Positions 8,294 to 17,386 of a stretch of 64,000 nucleotides of DNA are shown here, piece after piece (position 1 is the first letter of the stretch; each line of letters begins with the position of its first letter). The stretch lies in NCBI RefSeq assembly GCF_025499605.1, contig NZ_JAFMVC010000011.1:62001-126000 (forward strand), given 5' to 3'. The stretch is from Carboxylicivirga litoralis (GTDB lineage Bacteria > Bacteroidota > Bacteroidia > Bacteroidales > Marinilabiliaceae). The notes under the pieces were generated by a model. That model was not told the DNA's origin. It searched no databases and saw only the letters and a program-made list of their open reading frames with translations. Made by a program: the position numbers and the translations under genes.

Positions 8294-9865
8294 ATGAGAA
8301 GAGAATTTGATTTTTTAGTCATTGGCTCAGGCATTGCCGGATTGAGTTATGCACTAAAAGTAGCTAAGCACGGCACCGTTGCGGTGGTTAGCAAAACAGA
8401 ACTTAAAGAGACTAATACCGCCTATGCACAAGGTGGAATTTCATCCGTAACCTATGAACCCGATTCGTTTGAAAAGCATATTGACGATACTTTAATTGCC
8501 GGTGATGGCTTGTGTGATATTGAGGCTGTTAAACAAGTAGTAGAAGAAGCGCCAGAACAAATTGAGCAATTACTCGATTGGGGAACCAACTTCGATAAGA
8601 ATGACGATGGGAGATTTGATTTGCATCGCGAAGGAGGTCATTCAGAGCATCGTATTTTACATCATAAGGACAATACGGGAGCTGAGATTCAGCGTGCTTT
8701 AATTGATGCGATAAAAAAGCATCCTTCCATTTCTGTTTTCGAAAATCATTTTGCGGTAGATATTATTACCCAACACCACCTGGGGAAGGTTACTGAACCC
8801 TGGATGCGCGATATCGAGTGTTACGGTGCTTATATTCTCAACAAGGACAATGGAAAAATAGAGACCTATTTGGCCAAAACAACCATGATGGCTACAGGAG
8901 GTATTGGAAGCGTGTATCAGACAACAACTAATCCTTTGATTGCAACAGGAGATGGTATTGCGATGGTTTTCAGGGCTAAAGGGATTATTGAAAACATGGA
9001 GTTTGTGCAATTTCATCCAACAGCTTTGTATAACCTGTCAGAGCGTCCATCGTTTCTGATTACCGAGGCCATGCGTGGCTATGGAGGTATTCTTCGTCGC
9101 CGAAATGGCGAAGAGTTTATGCTCAAGTATGATGAACGCGGTTGTCTGGCGCCCCGCGATATTGTGGCTCGGGCCATTGATAATGAATTAAAAAATAGGG
9201 GTGAAGAGTATGTTTATCTTGATGTTACCCATAAAGATGCCGAAGAAACAAAGCAGCATTTTCCAAATATTTACAAAAAATGTATGTCGCTGGGGATTGA
9301 TATTACCAAAGACATGATTCCGGTGGTGCCGGCTGCGCATTACTTATGTGGCGGCATAAAAGTCGACTTAAAAGGGCAAAGTTCAATTACTAATTTATAT
9401 GCTGCTGGCGAATGTGCCTCAACAGGATTGCATGGAGCCAATCGATTAGCCAGTAATTCTTTAATTGAAGCATTGGTTTTTTCGAATGCGGCTGCCATTG
9501 ATGCTGTGAAAAAAGTAAACAGTATTGATTTCAACCAGCGTATCCCGGATTGGAACGATGAAGGCACTTCGCACCCTGAAGAAATGATTTTAATTACTCA
9601 GTCAAATAAAGAGGTGCAACAGATTATGAGTAAGTATGTTGGTATTGTGCGTTCAAAGATTCGTTTAAACCGTGCCTACGACCGTCTAGAAGTGCTCTAC
9701 CGCGAGACGGAAGCGTTGTATCAGGATTCAAAAGTATCGGAGAAAATATGCCATTTGCGCAATAAAATTAATGTAGGTTATTTAATCATCAAGATGGCTC
9801 GTAAGCGCAAGGAGAGCCGCGGCTTACATTATAATATTGATTTTCCTGGTAAGCTCGAAGGCTAA
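8294..9865 (+). CDS. nadB: L-aspartate oxidase
   Basis: 523 aa flavoprotein that oxidises L-aspartate to iminoaspartate, the first step of de novo NAD synthesis; NadA and NadC are not in the window. The FAD-binding motif DFLVIGSGIAGLSYALKVAK is at the N-terminus. Further family signatures are TAYAQGGIS, the active-site segment HREGGHSEHRI, and the C-terminal FAD motif AGECASTGLHGANRLASNSL, with a helical C-terminal domain containing the R-x-x-x-N-R-A-Y-D segment. The start at 8294 is chosen because the -7 promoter box overlaps the upstream GTG. Length is normal for the family. Confidence 0.97.
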   Translation: MRREFDFLVIGSGIAGLSYALKVAKHGTVAVVSKTELKETNTAYAQGGISSVTYEPDSFEKHIDDTLIAGDGLCDIEAVKQVVEEAPEQIEQLLDWGTNFDKNDDGRFDLHREGGHSEHRILHHKDNTGAEIQRALIDAIKKHPSISVFENHFAVDIITQHHLGKVTEPWMRDIECYGAYILNKDNGKIETYLAKTTMMATGGIGSVYQTTTNPLIATGDGIAMVFRAKGIIENMEFVQFHPTALYNLSERPSFLITEAMRGYGGILRRRNGEEFMLKYDERGCLAPRDIVARAIDNELKNRGEEYVYLDVTHKDAEETKQHFPNIYKKCMSLGIDITKDMIPVVPAAHYLCGGIKVDLKGQSSITNLYAAGECASTGLHGANRLASNSLIEALVFSNAAAIDAVKKVNSIDFNQRIPDWNDEGTSHPEEMILITQSNKEVQQIMSKYVGIVRSKIRLNRAYDRLEVLYRETEALYQDSKVSEKICHLRNKINVGYLIIKMARKRKESRGLHYNIDFPGKLEG

Positions 9866-9876
9866 ATAAACACTTA

Positions 9877-9884
9877 TAGCTTTG
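9877..9884 (+). promoter_or_regulatory. -7 promoter box of GT4 gene
   Basis: TAGCTTTG, exact TAnnTTTG match, ending 25 nt before the ATG at 9910 and just after the nadB stop, so the glycosyltransferases have their own promoter. Confidence 0.55.
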
Positions 9885-9909
9885 CGTATTTGAGAGATTT
9901 ATTACTTTT

Positions 9910-11196
9910 ATGGCTGAAATTAGAACAGCTACTTTGAAAATCCTGCAAATCAATAAAACAGATGCTGGTGGAGGTGCCGCCGTAGCGGCTAATCGACTGA
10001 ACCGTGCCTTGCGACGCTTTGGTGTTGAATCAAAGCTGTTGGTTCAGGATTTATCTCACAATGAAGAAGGGGTTTATGCAGTAGATAAGGGTTTTGTTTA
10101 TCGCCAAAAAGCTTTTGCGCGTTTCGCCTGGGAGCGATTAACCTTTTTGCCATACGAACGTAATGCATCGGTGCGATATGCGTTTTCACCTGCTAACACG
10201 GGTATTGATATCACAGAACATCCATTAGTCAAAGAAGCTGATATCATTCATTTGCATTGGATTAATCAGGGTTTTTTGTCGATAGAAACCTTAGGGAAAT
10301 TACTTAAGTGTGGCAAACCAATTGTATGGACACAACACGATATGTGGAGTTTTACCGGTGGTTGTCATTATGCTGGCACTTGTCTCGAATTCCTGGAGTT
10401 TTGTTCCTATTGCCCGTTTTTGCGCAAGTCGGGTAAAAAAGACTTATCAGCACGAATTTTTGCACAGAAACGTAAAATTTATAATGAGTCGCCTTTAAGT
10501 ATTGTTACATGTAGTAAATGGTTGAGGACTCTTTCTCAGGAGAGTAAGTTATTAAGAAGGAAGGAGTTTTATAATATTCCTAATCCAATTGATACCGATT
10601 TCTATCAACCGCGTTGCAAGCAGGAAACTCGTAAACGTTTAGGCTTACCTGAAGATAAAAGATTAATATTATTTGGTGCAGCCAATGTAAATGATCCACG
10701 AAAAGGCATGCGTTATTTTATAGAAGCGCTAAGTATCCTGGCAGAGAACTTTCCGGTAGTAAAAGATAAAACGGAGTTGGTCGTGTTTGGTAAGATGAAT
10801 GCTGAAACGGCAAAGCTCTTTCCGTTTAAAACCAATTCATTTAAGTTTGTTTCCGATCCTGATGTGCTGGTTGATTTATACAGTGCAGCCGATAATTATG
10901 TCTTGCCTTCTTTGCAGGATAACTTACCCAATACCGTTATGGAATCATTGGCTTGCGGAACGCCTGTTGTTGGGTTTAGTATTGGTGGTGTGCCTGAAAT
11001 GATTACGCACAAAGAATCGGGTTATTTGGCAGAAGTGAAAAATTCATTAAGTCTGGCAACAGGTATTTATGAAACCTTGTTTGTGAGTGATTTGGAGCAG
11101 CTAAGTGCCAATGCCCGTCAAAAAGCTGTTGAGCATTATTCAGAGGAAGTAGTGGCGAATCAGTATAAAGCTGTTTACAAATCATTATTAAAGTAA
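9910..11196 (+). CDS. glycosyltransferase family 4 (GT-B fold)
   Basis: 428 aa. The N-terminal half carries DAGGGAAVAANRLNRALRRFG, the glycine-rich acceptor-side loop, and a cysteine-containing region (TGGCHYAGTC...CSYCPFL) seen in a GT4 subfamily from exopolysaccharide loci. The C-terminal half carries the nucleotide-sugar site, including the E-x7-E type motif PNTVMESLACGTPVVGFSIGG. Likely a retaining transferase that adds a sugar to a lipid-linked surface glycan; donor and acceptor are unknown. It is 6 bp from the following GT2 gene and probably co-transcribed with it. Confidence 0.9.
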   Translation: MAEIRTATLKILQINKTDAGGGAAVAANRLNRALRRFGVESKLLVQDLSHNEEGVYAVDKGFVYRQKAFARFAWERLTFLPYERNASVRYAFSPANTGIDITEHPLVKEADIIHLHWINQGFLSIETLGKLLKCGKPIVWTQHDMWSFTGGCHYAGTCLEFLEFCSYCPFLRKSGKKDLSARIFAQKRKIYNESPLSIVTCSKWLRTLSQESKLLRRKEFYNIPNPIDTDFYQPRCKQETRKRLGLPEDKRLILFGAANVNDPRKGMRYFIEALSILAENFPVVKDKTELVVFGKMNAETAKLFPFKTNSFKFVSDPDVLVDLYSAADNYVLPSLQDNLPNTVMESLACGTPVVGFSIGGVPEMITHKESGYLAEVKNSLSLATGIYETLFVSDLEQLSANARQKAVEHYSEEVVANQYKAVYKSLLK

Positions 11197-11202
11197 TAAT
11201 TG

Positions 11203-11955
11203 ATGAAAAATCCTGTTATTTCCATCATAACAATTGTTTATAATGGGATTGAAACGCTTCAGAAAACCATTGACAGCATCGCTTCGCAGTCATACTCAAA
11301 AGTGGAATACATCATTGTTGATGGCGCTTCAAACGATGGAACTGTTGATTTAATTAAAGCAAATGAAGCTTTAGTATCAAAGTGGATTACTGAGCCTGAT
11401 AAAGGTTTGTACGATGCCATGAATAAAGGCCTTAAAATGGCCACTGGCGATTTTGTATGGTTTATAAATTCAGGTGATGAGGTGTATGATGCATCAACTA
11501 TAGAAAGAATGGTTAGTGGGTTTGAAGAGCAATGGCCCGATGTTATTTATGGTGATACTGTGATGATTGATGTTATGGGGCGGGAAATAGGAGAGAGACG
11601 ACTTCAGCCGCCCTTACAATTGAGTTGGAAAGATTTTAGAAATGGCATGTTGGTTAGTCATCAGTCTATTTTGGTTTCAACAAAAATTGCAAAACTGTAT
11701 AATACTAAATATCGTTTTTCTGCGGATTTTGAGTGGTGTTTACAGGCTTTAAAAGATGCTGGAGTGATTCATAATACCAATCAAACGCTCTCGCGGTTTT
11801 TAGACGGTGGTTTGACGAAGCAAAACATCGTACCCGGACTCAAGGAGCGTTTCGATATTATGAGGCGCTATTTTGGCTTAATTCAGACGATATTTAAACA
11901 TATTCCAATTGGGATTCGCTTTTTATCATACGTAGCGAAAAATAAGCGCTTTTAA
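11203..11955 (+). CDS. glycosyltransferase family 2 (GT-A fold)
   Basis: 250 aa from the ATG at 11203; an in-frame TTG one codon earlier is less likely. The N-terminus (PVISIITIVYNGIETLQKTI) and IIVDGASNDGT are the classic GT2 nucleotide-binding elements, INSGDEVYD supplies the D-x-D-like metal site, and FSADFEWCLQA resembles the acceptor/base motif. It resembles WcaA/WcaE-type transferases acting on extracellular polysaccharide. It is coupled to the upstream GT4 gene. Its last 4 bases overlap the end of the convergent DAHP synthase gene. Confidence 0.9.
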   Translation: MKNPVISIITIVYNGIETLQKTIDSIASQSYSKVEYIIVDGASNDGTVDLIKANEALVSKWITEPDKGLYDAMNKGLKMATGDFVWFINSGDEVYDASTIERMVSGFEEQWPDVIYGDTVMIDVMGREIGERRLQPPLQLSWKDFRNGMLVSHQSILVSTKIAKLYNTKYRFSADFEWCLQALKDAGVIHNTNQTLSRFLDGGLTKQNIVPGLKERFDIMRRYFGLIQTIFKHIPIGIRFLSYVAKNKRF

Positions 11956-13001
11956 GCTTTAAGTTTATTTCTTAAGTCTCGTAATATTTCTTCCGTTTCT
12001 TCCCATCCAATGCATTCGTCAGTGATAGAAACGCCGTATTTAAGACTTGAGGTGTCTTTTGTAAGTTTTTGATTGCCAAATTTAAGGTTGCTTTCAATCA
12101 TCACACCCATAATGGAGTTATTTCCACTGGTAATTTGATTGGCAATATCGTTTAAAACCATTGATTGGTTGCAGGCTTTCTTGCCACTGTTAGCATGGCT
12201 GCAATCAATCATGATGCGTGGTTCTAATCCTGCTATTTTCAACTCTGATTCATATTGAGCAATTTGTTCGGCCGAATAATTGGGTTCTTTACCGCCGCGA
12301 AGGATAATATGCGAATTAGGATTGCCTTTCGTTTTAACCACAGCTACTTTGCCGTCTGGGTTGATGCTGACAAAATTATGTGGTGCTGCAACCGATTCGC
12401 GCGCATTGATGGCAATGTCGATGCTGCCTTTGGTACCGTTTTTAAAGCCAACAACTGATGACAGGCCACTGGCCATGTTGCGATGACTTTGTGATTCTGT
12501 TGTTCGTGCACCAATGGCTGTCCAGCAAAATAAGTCCTGGATGTATTGTGGCGTGACAATATCCAATGCTTCACCAGCTGCCGGGAGCCCAAGCTCTGCT
12601 ATGTATAATAGTAATTCACGAGCCATTTTAAGGCCGTCTTCTACGTTGCAGCTATTATCTAGATATGGATCATTGATTAAACCTTGCCAGCCAACAGTTG
12701 TCCGTGGTTTTTCGAAATAAACGCGCATGATCAGATAAAGCGTATCACTCACTTCATCGGCTAAAAGCTTTAGTTTTTGAGCGTATTCTTTAGCGGCTTT
12801 AATATCGTGAATGGAGCAGGGACCAACCACTACCAATAAACGTTCGTCTTTTTTATGAAGTATGCGTTTAACAGTGTTTTGTCCGTCCAGAATGGTTTTG
12901 GTAATATCGTCGGTTAATGGATACTGACGCTTTAATTCATCTGGTGTGATGATTGGTTCTTCTGCAAAAACATTGAGGTTCTCAATCCTTAAATCTGTCA
13001 T
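11952..13001 (-). CDS. 3-deoxy-7-phosphoheptulonate (DAHP) synthase, class I AroF/G/H type
   Basis: 349 aa enzyme condensing phosphoenolpyruvate and erythrose 4-phosphate, the entry step of the shikimate pathway. Motifs: VVGPCSIHD, YFEKPRTTVGWQGLINDP (substrate and metal site), ESQSHRNMASGLSSVVGFKNGT and MIDCSHANSGK. Its length and sequence fit the short E. coli AroG-like family without a fused chorismate mutase. Which aromatic amino acid inhibits it cannot be read here, so no single letter is assigned. An exact TAnnTTTG box lies 20 bp upstream. Confidence 0.96.
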   Translation of the reverse strand: MTDLRIENLNVFAEEPIITPDELKRQYPLTDDITKTILDGQNTVKRILHKKDERLLVVVGPCSIHDIKAAKEYAQKLKLLADEVSDTLYLIMRVYFEKPRTTVGWQGLINDPYLDNSCNVEDGLKMARELLLYIAELGLPAAGEALDIVTPQYIQDLFCWTAIGARTTESQSHRNMASGLSSVVGFKNGTKGSIDIAINARESVAAPHNFVSINPDGKVAVVKTKGNPNSHIILRGGKEPNYSAEQIAQYESELKIAGLEPRIMIDCSHANSGKKACNQSMVLNDIANQITSGNNSIMGVMIESNLKFGNQKLTKDTSSLKYGVSITDECIGWEETEEILRDLRNKLKA

Positions 13002-13021
13002 ATTGTTTCTCGATAATGACC

Positions 13022-13029
13022 CAAAGGTA
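13022..13029 (-). promoter_or_regulatory. -7 promoter box of DAHP synthase
   Basis: TACCTTTG on the minus strand, exact TAnnTTTG, ending 20 nt before the ATG at 13001. Confidence 0.6.
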
Positions 13030-13060
13030 GTAATAGAATGTTAGACTTTAAGGCACTACA

Positions 13061-13093
13061 TAAAAAATGGGCTCCGTATAACGAAACCCATTT
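13061..13093 (-). terminator. rho-independent terminator after ilvE
   Basis: On the minus strand a 7-bp stem AAATGGG/CCCATTT with a 15-nt loop is followed by TTTATG. It lies 37 bp beyond the ilvE stop and just upstream of the DAHP synthase promoter. Confidence 0.5.
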
Positions 13094-13129
13094 CATATTT
13101 CTAATAGTCTATCGACTTAATAATCTATA

Positions 13130-14149
13130 TTACTCAACTACCGTTACCCAACCGTGTGTATCTGGCTCGTCGCCATACTGGATAGCGCGTAATTTGTTAT
13201 AAAGCTTTTCTGATACTTCACCCGGTTTGCCATCTTTGCTAAATACAAATGAGTTACCCGCTTCTACATCATCAATCTGTCCAATTGGGCTGATTACTGC
13301 AGCAGTACCGCAAGCGCCAGCTTCTTCAAAAGTGCTTAACTCTTCATAAGGAACCTGACGACGTTCAACCGTCATGCCCATGTCTTCGGCCAACTGGCAA
13401 AGGCTCATGTTAGTGATTGAAGGAAGAATTGATTCTGACTTGGGCGTCACATAAGTGTTGTTTTTAATGCCAAAGAAGTTAGCAGGGCCACACTCATCAA
13501 TGTACTTTTTCTCTTTGCTGTCTAAGAAAAGAACGGCTGAATAACCTTTTGAATGCGCTTCGTGACCGGCACGTAAGCTAGCCGCATAATTACCACCTAC
13601 TTTAATGTTACCTGTTCCAAGTGGAGCGGCACGGTCGTATTTGCGAGAAATCATCATATTAGTTGGCTTAAAGCCTTCTTTGAAATAAGGGCCAACAGGC
13701 ATCACAAATACCATGAATAAATATTCGTCGGTTGGAGCTACGCCAATTTTAGCGCCGGTACCAACTAATAAAGGACGAATGTATAACGAAGCACCTGACT
13801 CATAAGGCGGAACAAAACGTTTGTTCAGCTCAACAGCTTTTAGTACAGCATTAACAAAGATGTCTTCCGGAATTTCAGCCATCATGGTTCCAACAGCCGA
13901 ATTGTACATGCGTTTCGCATTTTCTTCGATGCGGAAAAGACGAGTTTTACCATCTTTACCTTTAAAGGCTTTCAATCCTTCAAAAGCTTCCTGGCCATAG
14001 TGCAAACCGGTAGCAGCCATATGAATGCTTACCTGGTCTGATGAATGAACTTCCAGTTCACCCCATTTACCATCGCGGTAGTAACATCTAACGTTGTAAT
14101 CTGTCTTCATGTAGCTGAAAGACAAGTCGCTCCAATTGATATCGCTCAT
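13130..14149 (-). CDS. ilvE: branched-chain amino acid aminotransferase
   Basis: 339 aa fold-type IV PLP enzyme interconverting Leu/Ile/Val and their 2-oxoacids. Family signatures: YGQEAFEGLKAFKGKDGKTR, FRIEENAKRM, SLYIRPLL and GTGNIKVGGNYAASLRAG, whose Lys is the expected PLP Schiff-base residue, plus DECGPANFFGI. The length fits the larger BCAT type (human/Bacteroidota-like) rather than the 309-aa E. coli type. A near-consensus -7 box (TACCTTTA) lies 45 bp upstream and a terminator follows, so it is probably monocistronic. Confidence 0.96.
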   Translation of the reverse strand: MSDINWSDLSFSYMKTDYNVRCYYRDGKWGELEVHSSDQVSIHMAATGLHYGQEAFEGLKAFKGKDGKTRLFRIEENAKRMYNSAVGTMMAEIPEDIFVNAVLKAVELNKRFVPPYESGASLYIRPLLVGTGAKIGVAPTDEYLFMVFVMPVGPYFKEGFKPTNMMISRKYDRAAPLGTGNIKVGGNYAASLRAGHEAHSKGYSAVLFLDSKEKKYIDECGPANFFGIKNNTYVTPKSESILPSITNMSLCQLAEDMGMTVERRQVPYEELSTFEEAGACGTAAVISPIGQIDDVEAGNSFVFSKDGKPGEVSEKLYNKLRAIQYGDEPDTHGWVTVVE

Positions 14150-14193
14150 TTCTGTATGATTTAGTACGAGTGTAATTTTTCTTTATCTGCACG

Positions 14194-14201
14194 TAAAGGT
14201 A
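14194..14201 (-). promoter_or_regulatory. probable -7 promoter box of ilvE
   Basis: TACCTTTA on the minus strand, one mismatch from TAnnTTTG, 44 nt before the ATG at 14149. Confidence 0.45.
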
Positions 14202-14261
14202 CAATAATCAACTTATAATTTAAATGACAAAAGGCATCTCTAGCAGGGGTTGTAAAACATA

Positions 14262-15026
14262 TTATCTGACAAACAGAAAGATAGCCGATAACAATGTGAT
14301 AGTATATATCAAATATCGGTACGGTTTTTCCGGGATATAGCCAACGATTCGTTTGCCGGTAAAGGTGCCAAGAATAAGTATGGGGAACATCATCAGGTTG
14401 AGCTGAAAGGTTTGCCAGGTGATGGTTTCCCAACTTAGAATGTGAAAGGGTACCTTAAATGAATTAAGCAATAAGTAAAACCAGGCTCCTGTGCCAATGA
14501 AAGCAGCTTTGGGTAAACGCATCGACAATAAATACAAATTGAAAATAGGGCCGGCCGCATTTCCAATCATGGTAGCAAAACCACCAGCTAATCCTAAAGT
14601 ATTACCAAAGACCTTTGAGCCGGAAATATCAATTTTGCCTTTAAATTCATTGTAGAGCAATAAGCCAACACAGATTAATATGGCTGTTCCCATGGTGTAT
14701 TTAAAGTGTACATCACTAATTTTTGTACCAATAAAAACGGCTATCAGGATGCCGATAACAGCAGGTGGTATTAATCTTAATATCAATTTTATATTGGCGC
14801 TTTTGTAGAAAAAGCGAAGCGCCATTAAATCGCCCATAAGCAGACAAGGCAGCAGTATACCAACCGATGCTTTACCACCATAAAGGTGAGCAAATAAGGG
14901 AATAACAAACATAGACAGGCCTTTTAAGCCACTTTTAGAAACGCCGATGAAAAAAGCGGACAAAAGTGTTATGCTCCAAGTGGTCCAGTTGCTTTGTAAA
15001 GGATTGATTAATTCAGATGTTAACAT
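14262..15026 (-). CDS. sulfite exporter TauE/SafE family permease
   Basis: 254 aa, almost entirely hydrophobic, with about seven to eight transmembrane segments in two repeats. The repeat starts contain the family's glycine-rich pattern (FFIGVSKSGLKGLSMFVIPLF and GLAGGFATMIGNAAGPI). Family members move sulfite, sulfoacetate or other small anions across the inner membrane; the substrate here is unknown. The start overlaps the end of the TatD gene by 14 bp, so the pair is translationally coupled. Confidence 0.85.
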   Translation of the reverse strand: MLTSELINPLQSNWTTWSITLLSAFFIGVSKSGLKGLSMFVIPLFAHLYGGKASVGILLPCLLMGDLMALRFFYKSANIKLILRLIPPAVIGILIAVFIGTKISDVHFKYTMGTAILICVGLLLYNEFKGKIDISGSKVFGNTLGLAGGFATMIGNAAGPIFNLYLLSMRLPKAAFIGTGAWFYLLLNSFKVPFHILSWETITWQTFQLNLMMFPILILGTFTGKRIVGYIPEKPYRYLIYTITLLSAIFLFVR

Positions 15027-15672
15027 TGAATAGTTGCTTAAAGTTATCTTGAATAATTAATTGTAATTGAGTAGATTCAAGATTTAGTAATTTTGAAGCT
15101 TTTTCATAAATGGATTCAATGTGAAGCTGAGGATTGTTATCTGTCTCCAAAAATAGTCGATTGTGCGGAATAAATGGCAAAGTTTGACTAGCCTTTGAAT
15201 TCTTTTTTAGAATAGCTTCACCAAGTGAAAAGTAAAAACCATGTTTTAATGCCTGTTCCATTGTTTCTTTGGGAGCATTAAAACCGTGGAAAATCCAGGC
15301 TTGCTTTGGCTGTAGTTGTTTGCGAATTTTAATTATTTCGGAATAAGCTTTAACACAATGGATAATAACTGGTAGATGAAGTTCTTCTGAAAGATCAATT
15401 TGTAATTTAAATACTTCTGTCTGTATTTCTAGTGAAGGGCCTTTAAGCTTGTCAATACCACATTCGCCGATTGCCAATACATTGGGTTTTTTAGCCAGAT
15501 GTTCTACGGTTGTAAGTTGTTCTGAATAGGATGAATTAATGTTCCACGGGTGAAGGCCGATGGAATACCAGCCATTGTTTAATCCTTCACTGTGGAGTAC
15601 AATGCAATTAATCAGCTCTGGGTGTTGGCCTGATTCTTTAGAAAGATGGTGTGTATGGGTATTTATAAACAT
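15013..15672 (-). CDS. TatD family metal-dependent hydrolase, divergent
   Basis: 219 aa. N-terminal MFINTHTHHL gives the H-x-H metal ligands, GECGIDKL the metal-bridging Glu, VIIHCVKAYSE and WIFHGFNA the later His ligands, and LFLETDNNP the catalytic Asp. This is the TatD TIM-barrel nuclease/hydrolase pattern, but the protein is about 40 residues shorter than E. coli TatD and more divergent. The start at 15672 is chosen because the upstream ATG at 15693 lies inside an exact -7 promoter box. Its substrate (DNA, D-tyrosyl-tRNA or a small molecule) is not evident. Confidence 0.85.
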   Translation of the reverse strand: MFINTHTHHLSKESGQHPELINCIVLHSEGLNNGWYSIGLHPWNINSSYSEQLTTVEHLAKKPNVLAIGECGIDKLKGPSLEIQTEVFKLQIDLSEELHLPVIIHCVKAYSEIIKIRKQLQPKQAWIFHGFNAPKETMEQALKHGFYFSLGEAILKKNSKASQTLPFIPHNRLFLETDNNPQLHIESIYEKASKLLNLESTQLQLIIQDNFKQLFNVNI

Positions 15673-15690
15673 GGCTGAAACGGTATTATG

Positions 15691-15698
15691 CAAATGTA
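15691..15698 (-). promoter_or_regulatory. -7 promoter box of tatD-like gene
   Basis: TACATTTG on the minus strand, exact TAnnTTTG, ending 18 nt before the ATG at 15672. Confidence 0.6.
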
Positions 15699-15704
15699 CT
15701 GATT

Positions 15705-15722
15705 AAGAACAAACTTGTTCTT
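15705..15722. promoter_or_regulatory. perfect inverted repeat, candidate operator
   Basis: AAGAACAA-AC-TTGTTCTT: two 8-bp arms with a 2-bp spacer, 7 bp upstream of the tatD-like -7 box and between divergent genes. The symmetry fits a dimeric repressor site overlapping the -33 region. No regulator gene is adjacent. Confidence 0.4.
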
Positions 15723-15781
15723 ATGTGCTGACTGAATGCGATAAATACTTATTTTTAGATTGTCATTCAAATCTACCTACT

Positions 15782-17386
15782 ATGAAACGTCGGAATTTCC
15801 TACAAAGTTCGATTTTGGCCAGCCTGGGACTAAGTGTTGCTGCCTGTCAAACCAATAATAAAGCACCAGTTAATGAAGAAGCTTTTGTTGATGATTTTCA
15901 ATTATCGGAAGTAACAGTCGCTGAGCTGCAACAAAAAATGAAGTCGGGAGACTTGACTTCTGAGCGAATTGTGCAGCTATATCTAAAACGCATTGTGCAG
16001 CTTGACCAAAGTGGACCAAAGACCAACGCTGTTGTTGAGGTAAATCCTGATGCATTGCTCATTGCAAGTGCTTTGGATGCTGAACGAAAAGAAGGAAAAG
16101 TGCGTGGTCCATTGCATGGCATACCGGTAATTATCAAAGAAAATATTGATACTGCTGATAAAATGATAACATCGGCTGGTTCTATGGCTTTAGGTAATCA
16201 TAAAGCTCAAACAGATGCTTTTATTGTCCAAAAGCTTCGCGAGGCTGGTGCCGTTTTATTGGGTAAAGCCAACCTGAGTGAGTGGGCCAATTTCCGTTCC
16301 ACTAAATCGAGTAGTGGGTGGAGCAGTCGTGGAGGTCAAACGCGAAATCCTTATGTGCTCGACCGAACGCCATGTGGTTCTTCGTCAGGCTCTGCTGTGG
16401 CTGTTTCGGCTAATTTGGCGCCTTTGGCCATTGGTACCGAAACCGATGGCTCCATTGTTTGTCCTTCTGGTATTAATGGCGTTGTAGGAATTAAGCCAAC
16501 GGTGGGTTTGTTGTCGCGTTCAGGCATAATACCTATTTCTGAAAGTCAGGATACGGCTGGTCCAATGGCGCGCACAGTAACTGATGCAGCAATCTTATTA
16601 TCCGCATTAACAGGCATTGATGCAACGGATGAAAAAACAAAAGCTCAACCGGCCGATCCGGCAGTGTACCTCAATTTTGATGATACGGTTTTGGAAGGTG
16701 CCACGATAGGCTACCTAAGTAAAACATCTGCTTTTGATAAACGTGTTTCGTCCATTATGAATGAGGTGGTTGAAGTGTTAAAAAGCAAAGGAGCTGATGT
16801 GATTGATATTACTGTGTCAGATGAAGTGAATCAATTGGGACAATATGAGTGGACAATTTTGTTGTGCGAGTTTAAAGAGGGGATTGAAAAGTATTTAGCA
16901 TCTCACCCTGAATGTGGATTTCAAACACTTAGTGAGCTAATTGATTTCAATAAGAAGAATGAAAGTAAAATAATGCCATGGTTTGAACAAGAGATATTTG
17001 AGTTGGCTAATGAAACCAAAGGTTTAGATGATCCAAAGTATAATGAAGCGAAAAAGGTGTGTGTTGAATTATCGCGAAAACAAGGTATCGACAAACTGAT
17101 GAATGAGCATAAGCTAGACGCCATTATAGCACCTACTAATGGACCTGCTTGGAGCATCGACTATGTTAATGGAGATAATTTTGGTGGAGGAAGTTCTCAA
17201 TTGGCAGCTGTTTCAGGTTATCCAAGCATTACTGTGCCAGCTGGCAATATCAAAGGTTTGCCCATTGGTGTTTCGTTCTTTGGTAAGCCCTGGACAGAAA
17301 GTCGTTTGATTCAAATAGCGCATTTATATGAAAAAGCAAGTCACAAAAGGTTAAAGCCTGAGTTTAAAATAAGCCTGTTAACGTGA
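15782..17386 (+). CDS. exported amidase-signature family lipoprotein
   Basis: 534 aa. The start MKRRNFLQSSILASLGLSVAAC gives a twin-Arg-like signal ending in a lipobox Cys, preferred over an in-frame ATG-less extension at 15725. The amidase signature is complete: catalytic Lys in IPVIIKENID, the Gly/Ser-rich core TPCGSSSGSAVAVSANLAPL and the cis-Ser/nucleophile segment GTETDGSIVCPSGINGVVG. Such enzymes hydrolyse C-N amide bonds (peptide amides, acyl amides, N-acyl amino acids). The export signal argues against a GatA role in Glu-tRNA amidation. The stop overlaps the start of a barrel-like protein by 4 bp (GTGA). Confidence 0.9.
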   Translation: MKRRNFLQSSILASLGLSVAACQTNNKAPVNEEAFVDDFQLSEVTVAELQQKMKSGDLTSERIVQLYLKRIVQLDQSGPKTNAVVEVNPDALLIASALDAERKEGKVRGPLHGIPVIIKENIDTADKMITSAGSMALGNHKAQTDAFIVQKLREAGAVLLGKANLSEWANFRSTKSSSGWSSRGGQTRNPYVLDRTPCGSSSGSAVAVSANLAPLAIGTETDGSIVCPSGINGVVGIKPTVGLLSRSGIIPISESQDTAGPMARTVTDAAILLSALTGIDATDEKTKAQPADPAVYLNFDDTVLEGATIGYLSKTSAFDKRVSSIMNEVVEVLKSKGADVIDITVSDEVNQLGQYEWTILLCEFKEGIEKYLASHPECGFQTLSELIDFNKKNESKIMPWFEQEIFELANETKGLDDPKYNEAKKVCVELSRKQGIDKLMNEHKLDAIIAPTNGPAWSIDYVNGDNFGGGSSQLAAVSGYPSITVPAGNIKGLPIGVSFFGKPWTESRLIQIAHLYEKASHKRLKPEFKISLLT

